A stretch of 64,000 bases of DNA from Budorcas taxicolor (taxonomy: Eukaryota > Chordata > Mammalia > Artiodactyla > Bovidae). Made by a program: the position numbers and the translations under genes. The notes below the pieces were generated by a model that was not told the origin of the DNA, made no database searches, and was given only the letters and a program-made list of their open reading frames with translations. The DNA lies in NCBI RefSeq assembly GCF_023091745.1, contig NC_068920.1:121180622-121244621 (forward strand), given 5' to 3'. This document shows positions 11,511 to 22,296 of this stretch, in pieces; within the stretch, counting starts at the first letter, position 1, and the number at the start of each line of letters is the position of its first letter.

Positions 11511-12152
11511 TATAAAATCATTAGCATACAAATCAAAGAAAGTTACCCATAAAAAATATCCCCTTTTTTGGTGAGTTACTAATGTTAGTTCTTCATGTTT
11601 AACAGTGATGTAAGTGTTGACGATGAGATCTCTGGTCCACGAATTATTTCTGGAACATGTTCTCTGCCTCTCACTCCTCCTTATTTCTGTGATTTCTATT
11701 AATTATTTAATTCCTATTGGAAATCTGAGTCATTAATTTCAAGAAGGTAATAAGGCTTAAGAGGTCTTGAGGTGATATTGTACTGTACCATGATTTTCAC
11801 TTCTTACTATTTCTGTGGGCCTTCTCACTATTTATATATCTGAATGTAGTTTTTAGTAAGATGCAGTAGACAGTATATTTCTGTAACTCCATGCCTCTCA
11901 GTGTGAGTTCACGAATCTTTATAGCCTGAAAAAACACATCTATTAATAAGGTCTAATATCTATATTACCCCTCAACCAGCTATCTTCTGGCTACATTTGT
12001 TTTAACTTTTAGATAGTTTCAGAGTTGCAATTTAGTTAAAATGTTGGATATAATTAAAATAAGCTCATATATCCCTGGGAAATAATTCTAAAAGAGTCAA
12101 AAAAGTAAAAGCCACTTGGTTATATATTTCATTTTCATGTCTTTTACTTGTT
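11511..12152. other. AT-rich DNA, no feature recognised
   Basis: No gene or identifiable repeat. Confidence 0.45.
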
Positions 12153-13912
12153 TCTTAAGTGAACAATGCAAAAGAAATAGACAAAAACAATAGAATGGGA
12201 AAGACTAGAGATCCTTTCAAGAAAGTTAGAGATACCAAGGGAACATTTCATGTAAAGATGGGCACAATATAGGACAGAAACAATAAGGACATAATGGAAG
12301 CAGAAGCAATTAAAAAGAGGTAGCAAGAAAACACAGAAAACTATACAGAAAAGGTCATAATGATCTGGATGACCACAATGGTGTGGTATGTCACCTACAG
12401 CCAGACATCAGAGTGTGAAGTCAAGTGGGCCTTACGAAGGATTACCATGAACAAAGCTAGTGGAGGTAATGGAATTCCAGCTGAGCTATTTCTAATCCTA
12501 AAGGATGCTGCTGTTAAAGTGCTGCATTCAAAATGCCAGCAAAATTTTAAACTCAGAAGTGGCCACACGACTGGAAAAGGCCAGTTTTCATTCCAATCGC
12601 CAAAAAGGGCAATGCCAAAGAATGTTCAAACTACCACACATTTAAACTCATTTCACATGCTAGCAAGGTAATGCTCAAAATCCTTAAAGCTAGGCTTTGA
12701 CAGTACGTGAACCAAGAACATCCAGATGTACAAGCTGGATTTAGAGAAGGCAGAGGAACCTGAGATCAAATTGCCAACATCCCTTGGATTATAGAAAAAG
12801 TAAGGGAATTCAAGAAAAACATCGGCTTCTGCTTCATTGACTACAGTAAAGGCTTTGACTGTATGGATAACAACAAACTGGAAAATTCTTCAAGAAATGG
12901 GAATACCAGATCACCTTACCTGCCTCCTGAGAAATCTGTATGCAGGTCAAGAAGCAAGTTAGAACCAGACATAGAACAATGGACTGGTTCCAAATTGGGA
13001 AAGGAGTATGTCAAGGCTGTATATTGTCACCTTGCTTATTTAACTTCTATGCAGAGTACATCATGCAAAATGCCAGGCTGGATGAGGCACAAACTGGAAT
13101 TAAGATTGCCGAGTGAAGTATCAATAACCTTAAATATGCAGATGACACCACCCTAATGGCAGAAAGCAATGAAGAACTAAAGAGTATCTTGATGATGGTG
13201 AAAGAGGAGAGTGAAAAAACCTGGCTTAAAAGTCAACATTCAAAAAAGTAAGATCATGGCATCTGGTTCCATCACCTCATGGCAAATAGATAGGTAAACA
13301 ATGGAAACAGTGACAGACTTTATTTACTTGGGCTCCAAAATCGCTGTGGACAGTGAACGCAGCCATGAAATTAAAAGACACTTGCTCCTTGGAAGAACAG
13401 TTACAGCAAACCAAGACAGTGTATTAAAAAGCAGAGACATCACTTTGCCGACAAATGTCCATATAGTCAAAGCTATGGTTTTTTCAGGAGACACGTTCAA
13501 ATGTGAGTGTTGGACCATACAGATAGTTGAACACTGAAGAAGTGATGCTTTTGAATTCTGTGGTGCTGAAGATGACTCGAGAGTCCCTTGGACAGCAAGG
13601 AGATCAAACCAGTCAACCATAAATGAAATCAACCTTGAATATTCATTAGAAGGACTGATGCTGAAGCAGAAGCACCAGTACTTTGGCCCCCTGATGCAAG
13701 AAGCTGACTCATTGGAAAACACCCTGATGCTGGGAAAGATTGAGGGCAGGAGGAGAAGGGGGCAATAGAGGATGAGATAGTTGGATGGTATCATTGACTC
13801 GATCACCTGAGTTTGAGTAAACTCCAGGAGATAGTGAAGGATAGAGCAGCCTGGCATGCTGTAGTCCATGGGGTCACAAACAGTTGTACATGAGTGAGTG
13901 ATTGAACAGCAA
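12153..13912 (+). mobile_element. BovB copy A of a shared defective lineage
   Basis: 5'-truncated at cttaagtgaacaatgc and running to the 3' end at gagtgattgaacagcaaaaa. RT words are in order: GIPAELF near 12475, FREGRGT near 12740, LSPCLF near 13030, YADD near 13135. In-frame stops at 12698-12700 (tga for CAG), at 12761-12763 (tga for AGA) and near 13294 (taa) are shared with the copy at 16-17.8 kb but not with the other BovB copies here. So is the 5' truncation point, to within a few bases. Confidence 0.92.
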
Positions 13913-14065
13913 AAATAAAAAAAGTATTCCACATATAATTATGGAATATTTACTATGTGCCAGATGTATAGGTGAATTTACTACAAAAGTTAATGAAGCT
14001 TAAGCTTCTCTGTCTAATTTTTACATGTCCTTCCAGTACCTAATTTTATACCAGAAATATTAAAT

Positions 14066-14440
14066 TCTTTTGAAACTGAAGTATAGTTGATTTACAATAT
14101 TGTAATAATTTCAGGTGTATAGCATAGTGATTCAGCATTTTTGTAGACTATATTCCATTTAAAGTTATTAACAAAATAATGGCTATATTTCCCTATGATG
14201 TATAACATATCTTTGTTGTTACCTTTATTATAGATAGTAGTTTGTAGCTGTTAATCCTGTACTCCTATCTGGCCCCTCCCTGCCTTCTGTCTCCCCACTG
14301 GTAACCATTAGTCTCTTTTCCATGAGTCTTTTCTTGTTTTGTTATATATATTTATTTTTTAGATTCCACTTCTAAGTGATAACATGTAGTATTTGTCTAT
14401 GACTTACTTTATTAAATATTCTCTAGGTCTATTAAATTAT
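14066..14440 (-). mobile_element. Old L1 3'UTR, antisense
   Basis: Antisense L1 3'UTR words: gaagtatagttgatttacaa, then ccccactggtaaccattagt and agtgataacatgtagtattt. No coding content. Confidence 0.7.
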
Positions 14441-14756
14441 TTTTCTTAAGAAGTATGAGCTTCAAACCCTATAAAAACATGGATCTACCCCCTGATGCCC
14501 ATTCATCAAGTTTTCACTAACTGTACCATGCTTAGTTGTTTAGAATCATGTGTCTGGGAGCCACATGGCACAAGAAGACATTGTAAGATATACAGTCCTT
14601 TTCTGTGTTGTTCATCTTTTTGGATACTTACTGTACAAGGTTTAAATGGCATGTAATGAGTCTAAAGAGACAATATAAATGAAAATATATTTGAAAAGTG
14701 TCATATTGATTAAACCTTTACCGCCACCCAATCAGGATTACCTAGTGAATGGCTTT
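14441..14756. other. No feature recognised
   Basis: AT-rich DNA between two L1 pieces; nothing supportable. Confidence 0.4.
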
Positions 14757-15008
14757 AGAGGGAGAGGGAGAGGGTGGGATGATATGGGAGAATGGCATTC
14801 TATCATGTATACTATCATGTAAGAATTGAATCGCTAGTCTATGTCTGACGCAGGATACAGCATGCTTGGGGCTGGTGCATGGGGATGACCCACAGAGATG
14901 TTATGGGGAGGGAGGTGGGAGGGGGGTTCATGTTTGGGAACACATGTAAGAATTAAAGATTTTAAAATTAAAAAAATTAAAAACTTAAAAAAAAATAAAT
15001 AAATAAAC
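14757..15008 (+). mobile_element. L1_BT 3' end, sense, short insertion
   Basis: 3'UTR words agagggagagggagagggtg, then tgcttggggctggtgcatgg, with an A-rich tail (14958-15008). It is strongly 5'-truncated. A second, longer L1_BT tail follows 500 bp downstream in the same orientation. Confidence 0.85.
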
Positions 15009-15342
15009 TGTTACTAATTGGAAGTTCAAAAAAAAATATTCAGAAGAATGACTCATGTAGTTTCTGTCATTCTCAATGAAAATTTTTAGTTTATCGTTTG
15101 TCAAACTGACTTATATTAGTAACATCATTTAGCACTATTAAGTGAAATTGGCTTCCACTGAACAAAAGATGACAAACACTGATAGTCTTTGGCCATGATC
15201 CAGCTTTACAAATTTGCACATATCCTGTCTGTAGCATCTAAGATCTATTCAATAAAAGAAAAGACTTGCTATTCCTGGGAGCTCATTACCTTTCACAGAT
15301 GATGTTTAATGTACCACCAAAATGAATATGCAGATTTAAAAG
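15009..15342. other. No feature recognised
   Basis: Unremarkable AT-rich DNA preceding the CHR SINE. Confidence 0.4.
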
Positions 15343-15356
15343 AATAAGTATTAAAG

Positions 15357-15472
15357 TTAGGGAGTTCCCTGACAATCCAGTGGTCAGGATTTCGTGCTTT
15401 CACTATTGAGGGCCCAGGTTCAATATCTGTTTGGGGAACTAAGATCCTACAAGTTATGCAGCATGACCAAGA
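15357..15472 (+). mobile_element. CHR-type tRNA SINE
   Basis: Words gggagttccctgacaatcca, then ggcccaggttcaatatctgt and ggggaactaagatcctac match the cetartiodactyl CHR SINE with tRNA-derived head. It is flanked by aataagtattaaag (15343-15356) and aataagtatttaaag (15473-15487), a duplication with one inserted base. Confidence 0.85.
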
Positions 15473-15506
15473 AATAAGTATTTAAAGCTTAAAAGTGAAC
15501 AGTGCA

Positions 15507-16051
15507 CCTAGATGTCCATCAGCAGATGAATGGATAAGAAAGCTGTGGTACATATACACAATGGAGTATTACTCAGCCATTAAAAAGAATACATTTGAAT
15601 CAGTTCTAATGAGGTGGATGAAACTGGAGCCAATTATACAGTGAAGAAAGCCAGAAAGAAAACCACCAATACAATATACTAACACACATATATGGAGTTT
15701 AGAAAGATAGTAATGATGACCCTGTATGTGAGACAGCAAAAGACACAGATGTATAGAACAGACTTTTAGACTCTGTGGGAGAGGGAGAGGGAGAGGGTGG
15801 GATGATTTGGGAGAATGGCATTGAAACATGTATACTATCATGTAAGAAACGAATCGCCAGTCTATGTTCGATACAGGATACAGGATGCTTGGGGCTGGTG
15901 CACAGGGATGATCCAGAGAGATGATATGGGGTGGAAGGTGGGAGGGGGGTTCAGGATTGGGAACTCGTGTATACCCGTGGTGGATTCATGTTGATGTATG
16001 GCAAAACCAATACAGTATTGTAAAGCAAAATAACGTAAAAAAAAAAAAAAA
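15507..16051 (+). mobile_element. L1_BT 3' end with poly(A) and 16-bp duplication
   Basis: 5'-truncated L1_BT: the end of ORF2 (gatgtccatcagcagatgaa), 3'UTR with gagggagagggagagggtgg, terminal gttgatgtatggcaaaacca and a poly(A) run. Perfect duplication aaaagtgaacagtgca at 15491-15506 and 16052-16067. The duplicated text is the first part of the adjoining BovB, so the L1 landed at that BovB's 5' edge. Confidence 0.95.
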
Positions 16052-17799
16052 AAAAGTGAACAGTGCAAAACAGAGAAGAAAACAATAGAATGAGAAAGAC
16101 TAGAGATCTCTTCAAGAAGTTAAGAGATAGCAAGGGAACATTTCATGCAAAGATGGGCACAATATAGGACAGAAACAATAAGGACATAATGGAAGCAGAA
16201 GAGATTAAGAAAAGGTGGCAAGAATACATAGAAAACTATACAAAAAAGGTTATAATGACCCGGGCAACCTCAATGGTGTGGTCATTCACCTACAGCTGGA
16301 CATCAGAGTGTAAAGTCAAGTGGGCCTTAAGAAGCATCACTACGAACAAAGCTAGTGGAGGTGATGGAATTCCAGCTGAGCTATTTCTAATCCTAAAAGA
16401 TGATGCTGTTAAAGTGCTGCACTCAAAATGCCAGCAAATTTTTAAAACTCAGCAGTGGCCACATGACTGGAAAAGGCCAGTTTTCATTCCAATCGCCAAA
16501 AAGGGCAATGCCAAAGAATGTTCAAACTACCACACAATTAAACTCATTTCACATGCTAGCAAGGTAATGCTCAAAATCCTTAAAGCTAGGCTTTGACAGT
16601 ACGTGAACCAAGAACATCCAGATGTACAAGCTGGATTTAGAAAAGGCAGAGGAACCTGAGATCAAATTGCCAACATCCCTTGGATTATAGAAAAAGTAAG
16701 GGAATTCAAGAAAAACATCGGCTTCTGCTTCATTGACTACTAAAGCCTTTGACTGTATGGATAACAACAAACTGGAAAATTCTTCAAGAAATGGGAATAC
16801 CAGATCACCTTACCTGCCTCCTGAGAAATCTGTATGCAGGTCAAGAAGCAACAGTTAGAACCAGACATAGAACAATGGACTGGTTCCAAATTGGGAAAGG
16901 AGTATGTCAAGGCTGTATATTGTCACCTTGCTTATTTAACTTCTATGCAGAGTACATCATGCAAAATGCCAGGCTGGATGAGGCACAAACTGGAATTAAG
17001 ATTGCCGGGTGGAGTATCAATAACCTTAAATATGCAGATGACACCAACCTAATGGCAGAAAGTGAAGAGGAACTAAAGAGTGTCGTGATGAAGGTGAAAG
17101 AGGAGTGAAAACCTGGCTTAAAAGTTGACATTCAAAAAAGTAAGATCATGACGTCTGGTTCCATCACTTCATGGCAGATAGATAGGTAAACAATGGAAAC
17201 AGTGAGAGACTTCATTTTGTTGGGCTCCAAAATCACTGCAGATGGTGACTGCAGCCATGAAATTTAAGATGCTTTTTCCTTGACAGAAAAGCTACCTTAA
17301 ACCGAGACAGCATATTAAAAAGCAGAGACATCACTTAGCCAACAAACGTCCTTACAGTCAAAGCTATGGTTTTTCCTGTAGTCATGTATGGATGTGAGAG
17401 TTGGACCATAAAGAATGTGCGCCAAAGAACTGATGCTTTCAAATTCTGTGGTGCTGGAGGTAACTCAAGAGTTCCTTGGACAGCAGGGAAAGCAAACCAG
17501 TGAATTATATACGAAATCAACCCTGAATCTTCATTGGAAGAACTGATGCCGAAGTTGCAGTTCCAATACTTTGGCCACTTGATGCAAATAGCCGACTCAT
17601 TGGAAAAGATCCTGACGCTAGTAAGGATTGAGGGCTTGAGAAAGGAATGACAAGAGGACAAGATGGTTGGATAGCATGATGGAGTTAATGGACATGAGTT
17701 AGAGCAAACTCCAGGAAATAGTGAAGGATGAGGAATTCTGGCATGCGGCAGCCTATGGCATTGCAAAGTGTCGGACATGACAGCAACTGAACCACAACA
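16052..17799 (+). mobile_element. BovB copy B of a shared defective lineage
   Basis: Begins at agtgaacagtgc (with its first bases also left of the L1 insertion, about 15488-15506) and runs to the 3' end near cagcaactgaaccacaac. In-frame tga at 16594-16596 and 16657-16659, taa near 17185, and loss of two bases near 16773 match copy A. Its own lesions include loss of part of the KAFD segment near 16740. RT words LSPCLF and YADD remain near 16925 and 17030. Confidence 0.92.
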
Positions 17800-17974
17800 T
17801 ATGGCAGGCAGTTCATTATTTTATTCACCACTTTTTATCCATGATAAAAATAAATTCAAAACAAAATAGTTTTCCTATTTAAAAGCAAATTTTCTTTGCC
17901 ATAGTTATGTTCTTTTCAATCCTAACTTTTTTGTGTGTTTATCTTCTTTTTCTGTGCCTTGATGACATTTTAAA

Positions 17975-18512
17975 AAATATATAAATTTATTTATTTTAAC
18001 TCGAGGTTAATTACAATATTGTATTGGTTTTGCCATACATCAACATGAATCCGCCACAGGTATACACGTGTTCCCCATCCTGAACTGCCCTCCCTCCCCA
18101 TACCATCCCTCTGGGTTGTCCCAGTGCACCAGCCCCGGGCATCCAGTATCATGCATCGAACCGGGACTGGCGATTCGTTTCATATATGATATTATACATG
18201 TTTCAATGTCATTCTCCCAAATCATCCCACCCTCTCCCTCTCCCTCAGAGTCCAAAAGACTGTTCTCTACATCTGTGTCTCTTTTGCTGTCTCGCATACA
18301 GGGTTATCGTTACCATCTTTCTAAATTCCATATACCTGTGTTAGTATACTGTACTGGTGTTTTTCTTTCTGGTTTACTTCACTCTGTATAATCAGCTCCA
18401 GTTTCATCCACCTCATTAGAACTGATTCAAATGTATTCTTTTTAATGGCTGAGTAATACTCCATTGTGTATATGTACCACAGCTTTCTTATCCATTCATC
18501 TGCTGATGGACA
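17975..18512 (-). mobile_element. L1_BT 3' end, antisense
   Basis: Antisense order: T-rich tail, ggttttgccatacatcaaca, then ccagtgcaccagccccgggc, ORF2 C-terminus (gagtaatactccattgtgta) ending at catctgctgatggacat. 5'-truncated. Possible short duplication gacatttt (17964-17971 and 18509-18516), though partly L1 text. Confidence 0.92.
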
Positions 18513-18529
18513 TTTTTTCTAAACTATTA

Positions 18530-18900
18530 TCTTACAGGTTTCTTCTAGAATGACTTTGATTTTATTGAGGAATTCTGTTTTTAAAATTTTGATTTAATTT
18601 CTTTATCTTCTTTCTTTTCTTTTCTCTATATTGTTTGGATTTGTCTTTGTCTTCTTGAGATGAAAGCACAGGTCATTTATTTTCAATCTTTTTTAAAAAT
18701 AATACATTTAAGACTCTGAAGTTTCTGTGGCTGCAAGCCACAGATACTGATATATAATATTTTCACTGTCATTAAGTTGTAAGTTTATAATTTCCATTTG
18801 ATATCACCTTTAGCCCGAGTAATTAATAAGTATGCTATTAAATTAGCTCAAGTTTTCTATTTGTTATTCAAGTTGTTAATATCCTTACTGTTTTCTTCCT
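18530..18900 (-). mobile_element. Old L1 ORF2 fragment, antisense
   Basis: Decayed words aatacatttaagactctgaa, then agccacagatactgatatat and attttcactgtcattaagtt correspond in antisense to the ORF2 segment seen clearly at about 39.8-39.95 kb in the young L1. Confidence 0.6.
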
Positions 18901-18911
18901 ACATCTCATGC

Positions 18912-18958
18912 GCCTCATGCATTGCAGGCAGATTTTTTACCACTTAGCCATTGGGGAA
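18912..18958 (-). mobile_element. Bov-tA/tRNA SINE head fragment, antisense
   Basis: Words cattgcaggcagattttttacc, broken in places, then cttagccattggggaag are the antisense of a tRNA-like SINE head (gcttccc...ggctcag...). Only about 47 bp remain. Confidence 0.5.
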
Positions 18959-19380
18959 GGTTCAAGTAGCTATAGCATTATTCTTTTCTACTGAGCTCCA
19001 AACTTTTTTTAAAAGAAAAAGCTTCAAGGAAAAATTGAAAAATCCACAAAGTGTAAGATGTTAGCACACCCTTCTCTGAAAAACATACTGTAACATTGTG
19101 TACTTTGTGGATTTTTCAGCATTCATAAGACATATCTGTTATCTCATTGCATAGGCTGCTTGAATGTCCTCATGACATGGCAGCTAGCTTCCCCCAGAGC
19201 AAGTGATCAGAGAGAGAGGGGCGAAAAGGAAGCCGCAATACATTTTATTACCTAGTTTCAGAAGTCACACATCATACTTGAAGTGAGTTACCAGGTCTAG
19301 CTCATTCAAGGGATAAGAGGTTAAGGTACCACTTTTTGAAAAGAGGAGTATCAAAGAATTTCAGCACACATTTTAAAACT
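18959..19380. other. DNA with an unassigned old repeat-like stretch
   Basis: 19140-19290 contains words (gacatggcagctagcttccc, then cctagtttcagaagtcacac) that recur in old mammalian interspersed repeats, but I could not name the family. No gene. Confidence 0.35.
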
Positions 19381-19720
19381 ACCTCATGTTTTTTTCCTTT
19401 TTAATACTTTGTCTTCAGATTTTTTGTCTGACACTTGTAAGCACTTATTTATATATTTTCCCATTTGAACCATGATATTTTGGGTTTGGAGTGTTTTTTT
19501 ATATGTAACACATACTTGAATATTAAAAAATCCAATTTTATGGTCTCTGATTTTCAATAGGTGAATTTAATTCATTAACATTATAATTACTGATGCTTTG
19601 ACATACTTGATAGCTTATTTTTTATTTTTTATTTGCCATACCTTTAATAATTTCCTTCTGATTATTTCCTATTTGTTCTGTAATAATTATCAATTTTTAT
19701 TTCTTTGTTTTTTTCTTATT
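19381..19720 (-). mobile_element. Old L1 ORF2 fragment, antisense
   Basis: Decayed antisense words around attttcaataggtgaattta and catttaatt-like segments correspond to the region near 40.6-40.7 kb of the young L1 (catttatgtttaaggtaatt). Confidence 0.5.
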
Positions 19721-19745
19721 TACTGATTCTAAAGTTACACCTTTT

Positions 19746-20130
19746 GTATCAGTTGGTTAGGGTTACTGCCAGAAGAAAACAACATAGCCTGGGCACATTA
19801 AACAAGAGAAATATTATTTTCTCACAGCTCTGGAGGCTGGAAGTTTAAGACGAAGGTGTTGACAGGTTTGATTTCTCCTGATGCCTCTGTCATTGTCTTG
19901 CAGGTGACCATCTTCTTGCTGGGTTTACCTCTGTGCACATACATTCCTGTTGGTCCTTCTTCCTCTTCTTATAAATACACCAGCCATACTGGATAAGGGC
20001 TCCACCTCCATGGCCTCATTTAACCTTAATTTTATCTTTAAAGGCTTCACTTCAAAATATATTACATTGGGAGTTACAGCTTTAGCATATCAATTTGGAA
20101 GGAGAGGGGGATGTAATTCACTTCATAAAA
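19746..20130 (-). mobile_element. MLT1-type LTR (ERVL-MaLR), antisense
   Basis: Antisense LTR order: gtatcagttggttagggtta, then ttctcacagctctggaggct, cttcttataaatacaccagc, and tttaaaggcttcacttcaaa. This is a solo LTR of an ancient endogenous retrovirus-like family; no internal region is seen. An 82%-open minor frame (19950-20165) is a chance ORF. Confidence 0.8.
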
Positions 20131-20769
20131 TCACCTATTCCTATTTTTCTGGTGAATATTCTTAAATTCTTTACATACTCGTATCAGCTTCTTTTTTTAA
20201 CAATACATGGGGTTTATCAGTATTTACTTATTTTGACCTCTCTATTCACCTGCTTTGCTACAACTTAATTATTCACCCTTCCTTTGCCAGGAACATTTTC
20301 TTGATTCCTAGTATCCCCTTTTTACAACATGGAGAACTTTTGGTGCTTTTGTCAACTTTAGGAGTCATCTTATCTGGACATTAGATTTCTGCTTTCTTTC
20401 TTCAATCTGATTTTGTGCGTTTTCCCGTTTTCAGTGGATTCTTCACAACTTCTGGTTCCTTTACGTATTCTTGACTTGAATTCCAGTTATAAGTCTTAAA
20501 CACACACACACACACTTACATTTCATCATTAATAAAGGTATGGCAGAGGAGGGAGAAGCTGATGAACACACTCAATCCACTGTCTTAAAACAGAAGAGGT
20601 ACATTTCATATAGAAGTTATTTCTACAGAGTAGAGACTTCTGACTGGGAAAATTTGAACTTGGAAATTCAAGACAGGTTTTGAGTCAACAGAAGTCAAAA
20701 AAATTTTTATTCATAATATTGTTTACAATTATTTTAATTAATTTACATTGATTACAGTTATAATGCTAA
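20131..20769. other. AT-rich DNA with a short CA microsatellite
   Basis: A (CA)n run at 20501-20515. No gene or named repeat otherwise. Confidence 0.45.
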
Positions 20770-21198
20770 ATGGTAATTCTTGCTTTAGAAGTGTACAGGT
20801 ATAAGACTCTTCTAAATAAAAACAGTGGCAAAGAAGCTATTTTATGTCAATTTGATCACCAAGTAAGTGCCTTAGGAGTGGCAGATGTAAGGCATGCTAC
20901 AGAAATCATGCCAACAGAAGACAAACTACCCAGTATCATTATGCCAAGGGAAGGCACAGGTGGCTGGAGAGCAGCAGCTACAGGTCTTTTTATAATGTTA
21001 TCAAATGGCACACACTTGACTCCAGCTGTTCCTGTGCCAATGGCCAAGGTAATTAGGGATGCCAACAGGAGAGAGTTCAGAAGGCACATTCATCCTCATG
21101 CCATCCAACGTTGGACCAGAGAAACAATCTTGGGTGGCACATTAACTGGCTTTTGTGCCACAGTAATAATTAGGTTGGAGAGGTCACTTGAACTTTGA
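20770..21198 (+). other. Unrecognised 142-codon open frame, probably not a gene
   Basis: This is the longest frame in the window that I cannot tie to a LINE or SINE. It holds short plausible segments (TEDKLPSIIMPREGTGG, GGTLTGFCATVII) but no domain I know. The minus strand is also open over nearly the same span in two abutting frames (21305-21096 and 21089-20856). Openness on both strands points to a remnant of a coding repeat or pseudogene, or to chance. No promoter, splice sites or poly(A) signal were found. Confidence 0.2.
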
Positions 21199-21334
21199 AA
21201 AGCAAGATAAGGTCCCAAAGGCACAGAATTACAAGTATTTCTATGACCAATAGAAACAGATTTCAAAACCACACAACTTCTACCTAGGGAAAGCAGGGAC
21301 AACAAAGAGTCTAGAGCTTCAACAACAGTGAAAA

Positions 21335-21720
21335 TTTTAAATATTCTTAGAGTTACAGAAAAGTTTGCAGCAGTACAAAGACCTTTTTTTCTTGAATCAT
21401 TGGAGAGTAAGCTGCCAACATACTCTTGAATATGCTTGTGGTTATCTCCTGCAAGTTTGGATATTGTCAGTCAAATCATTAGAATCATGAAATGAACACT
21501 GATAACGTTACTCTCATTTAATCACTGAAATTTCACCATTTGTTGCAGTAATGTTCTTCACATCATACAGATCCATTTCTTGATAGATTTAGCTTCTGTG
21601 TCTCTTTAGTATAAAATAGTTCTTCAGTCTTTCCACTGATATGAACTTAGAATTTTTGAAGAGCATAGGCTAGATATTAGAATGTCCCTCAATTTGAGTT
21701 CAATTGGTGTTTCCACATGA
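21335..21720 (-). repeat. Old repeat 3'-end-like sequence, family uncertain
   Basis: On the minus strand the words attgagggacattctaatat, then gtggaaagactgaagaacta and a closing agcttactctccaatgattc are typical of an old mammalian interspersed repeat 3' region. I cannot assign the family with certainty. Confidence 0.4.
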
Positions 21721-22128
21721 TTAGATCCAGATTATGCACATTTTTTATTTTTTGCAGGAATATCACAGAAGGGCTGTTGTTTCCTTATTAAAATATATAA
21801 GGTAGCAAATTATTTTTACTTGTTCAGTTTTGATCATTTGATTAACATGGTGATCTACCAGCCTTCTCCACTGTAAAGTAACTATTCTTCCTTTTGTAAA
21901 TTACCTTGTGGGGAAATATTTTAAGACTATATATAATACCCTGCCACATTCATTAATGATTGTTGCCTTATTCACGTACTGTTATGATATTTGCCAAACT
22001 GTGATTTTCCTCATTTTATCATTCCTTTTAGATGTATTAAACAACTTTATTTATTTACTTATGTAATTGCTTATATTGATATGAATGCAGGGTGCCTCAT
22101 TTTATTATATAATGGATTATAGGCATAC

Positions 22129-22296
22129 TCTGGAGATATTGTGGGTTCAGTTTCAGACCATTGCAATAAAGCAAGTCAAAAGAATTTTTTTGGTTTCCTA
22201 TTGCATGTAAAATTTATGTTTACACTATACTGTAGACTATTAAGTATGCAATAGCATTATGTCTTAGAAAACAATGTACATACCTTAATTTTAAAA
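22129..22296. mobile_element. Tigger-type DNA transposon, left part
   Basis: Terminal repeat aggcatactctggagatatt, then tcagaccattgcaataaagc and tttacactatactgtagact are Tigger1-family words (pogo-like, Tc1/mariner superfamily, TA target). The right part lies at 24235-24513. The two parts together would be an internally deleted, non-autonomous copy, split later by BovB. Confidence 0.85.

Noticed and set aside
17964..18516. gacatttt as the target duplication of the antisense L1_BT
   Set aside because: Half of the right copy is L1 sequence, so it is not decisive.
19140..19290. Named LTR or DNA transposon family
   Set aside because: The words are familiar from old mammalian repeats but I could not assign the family reliably.
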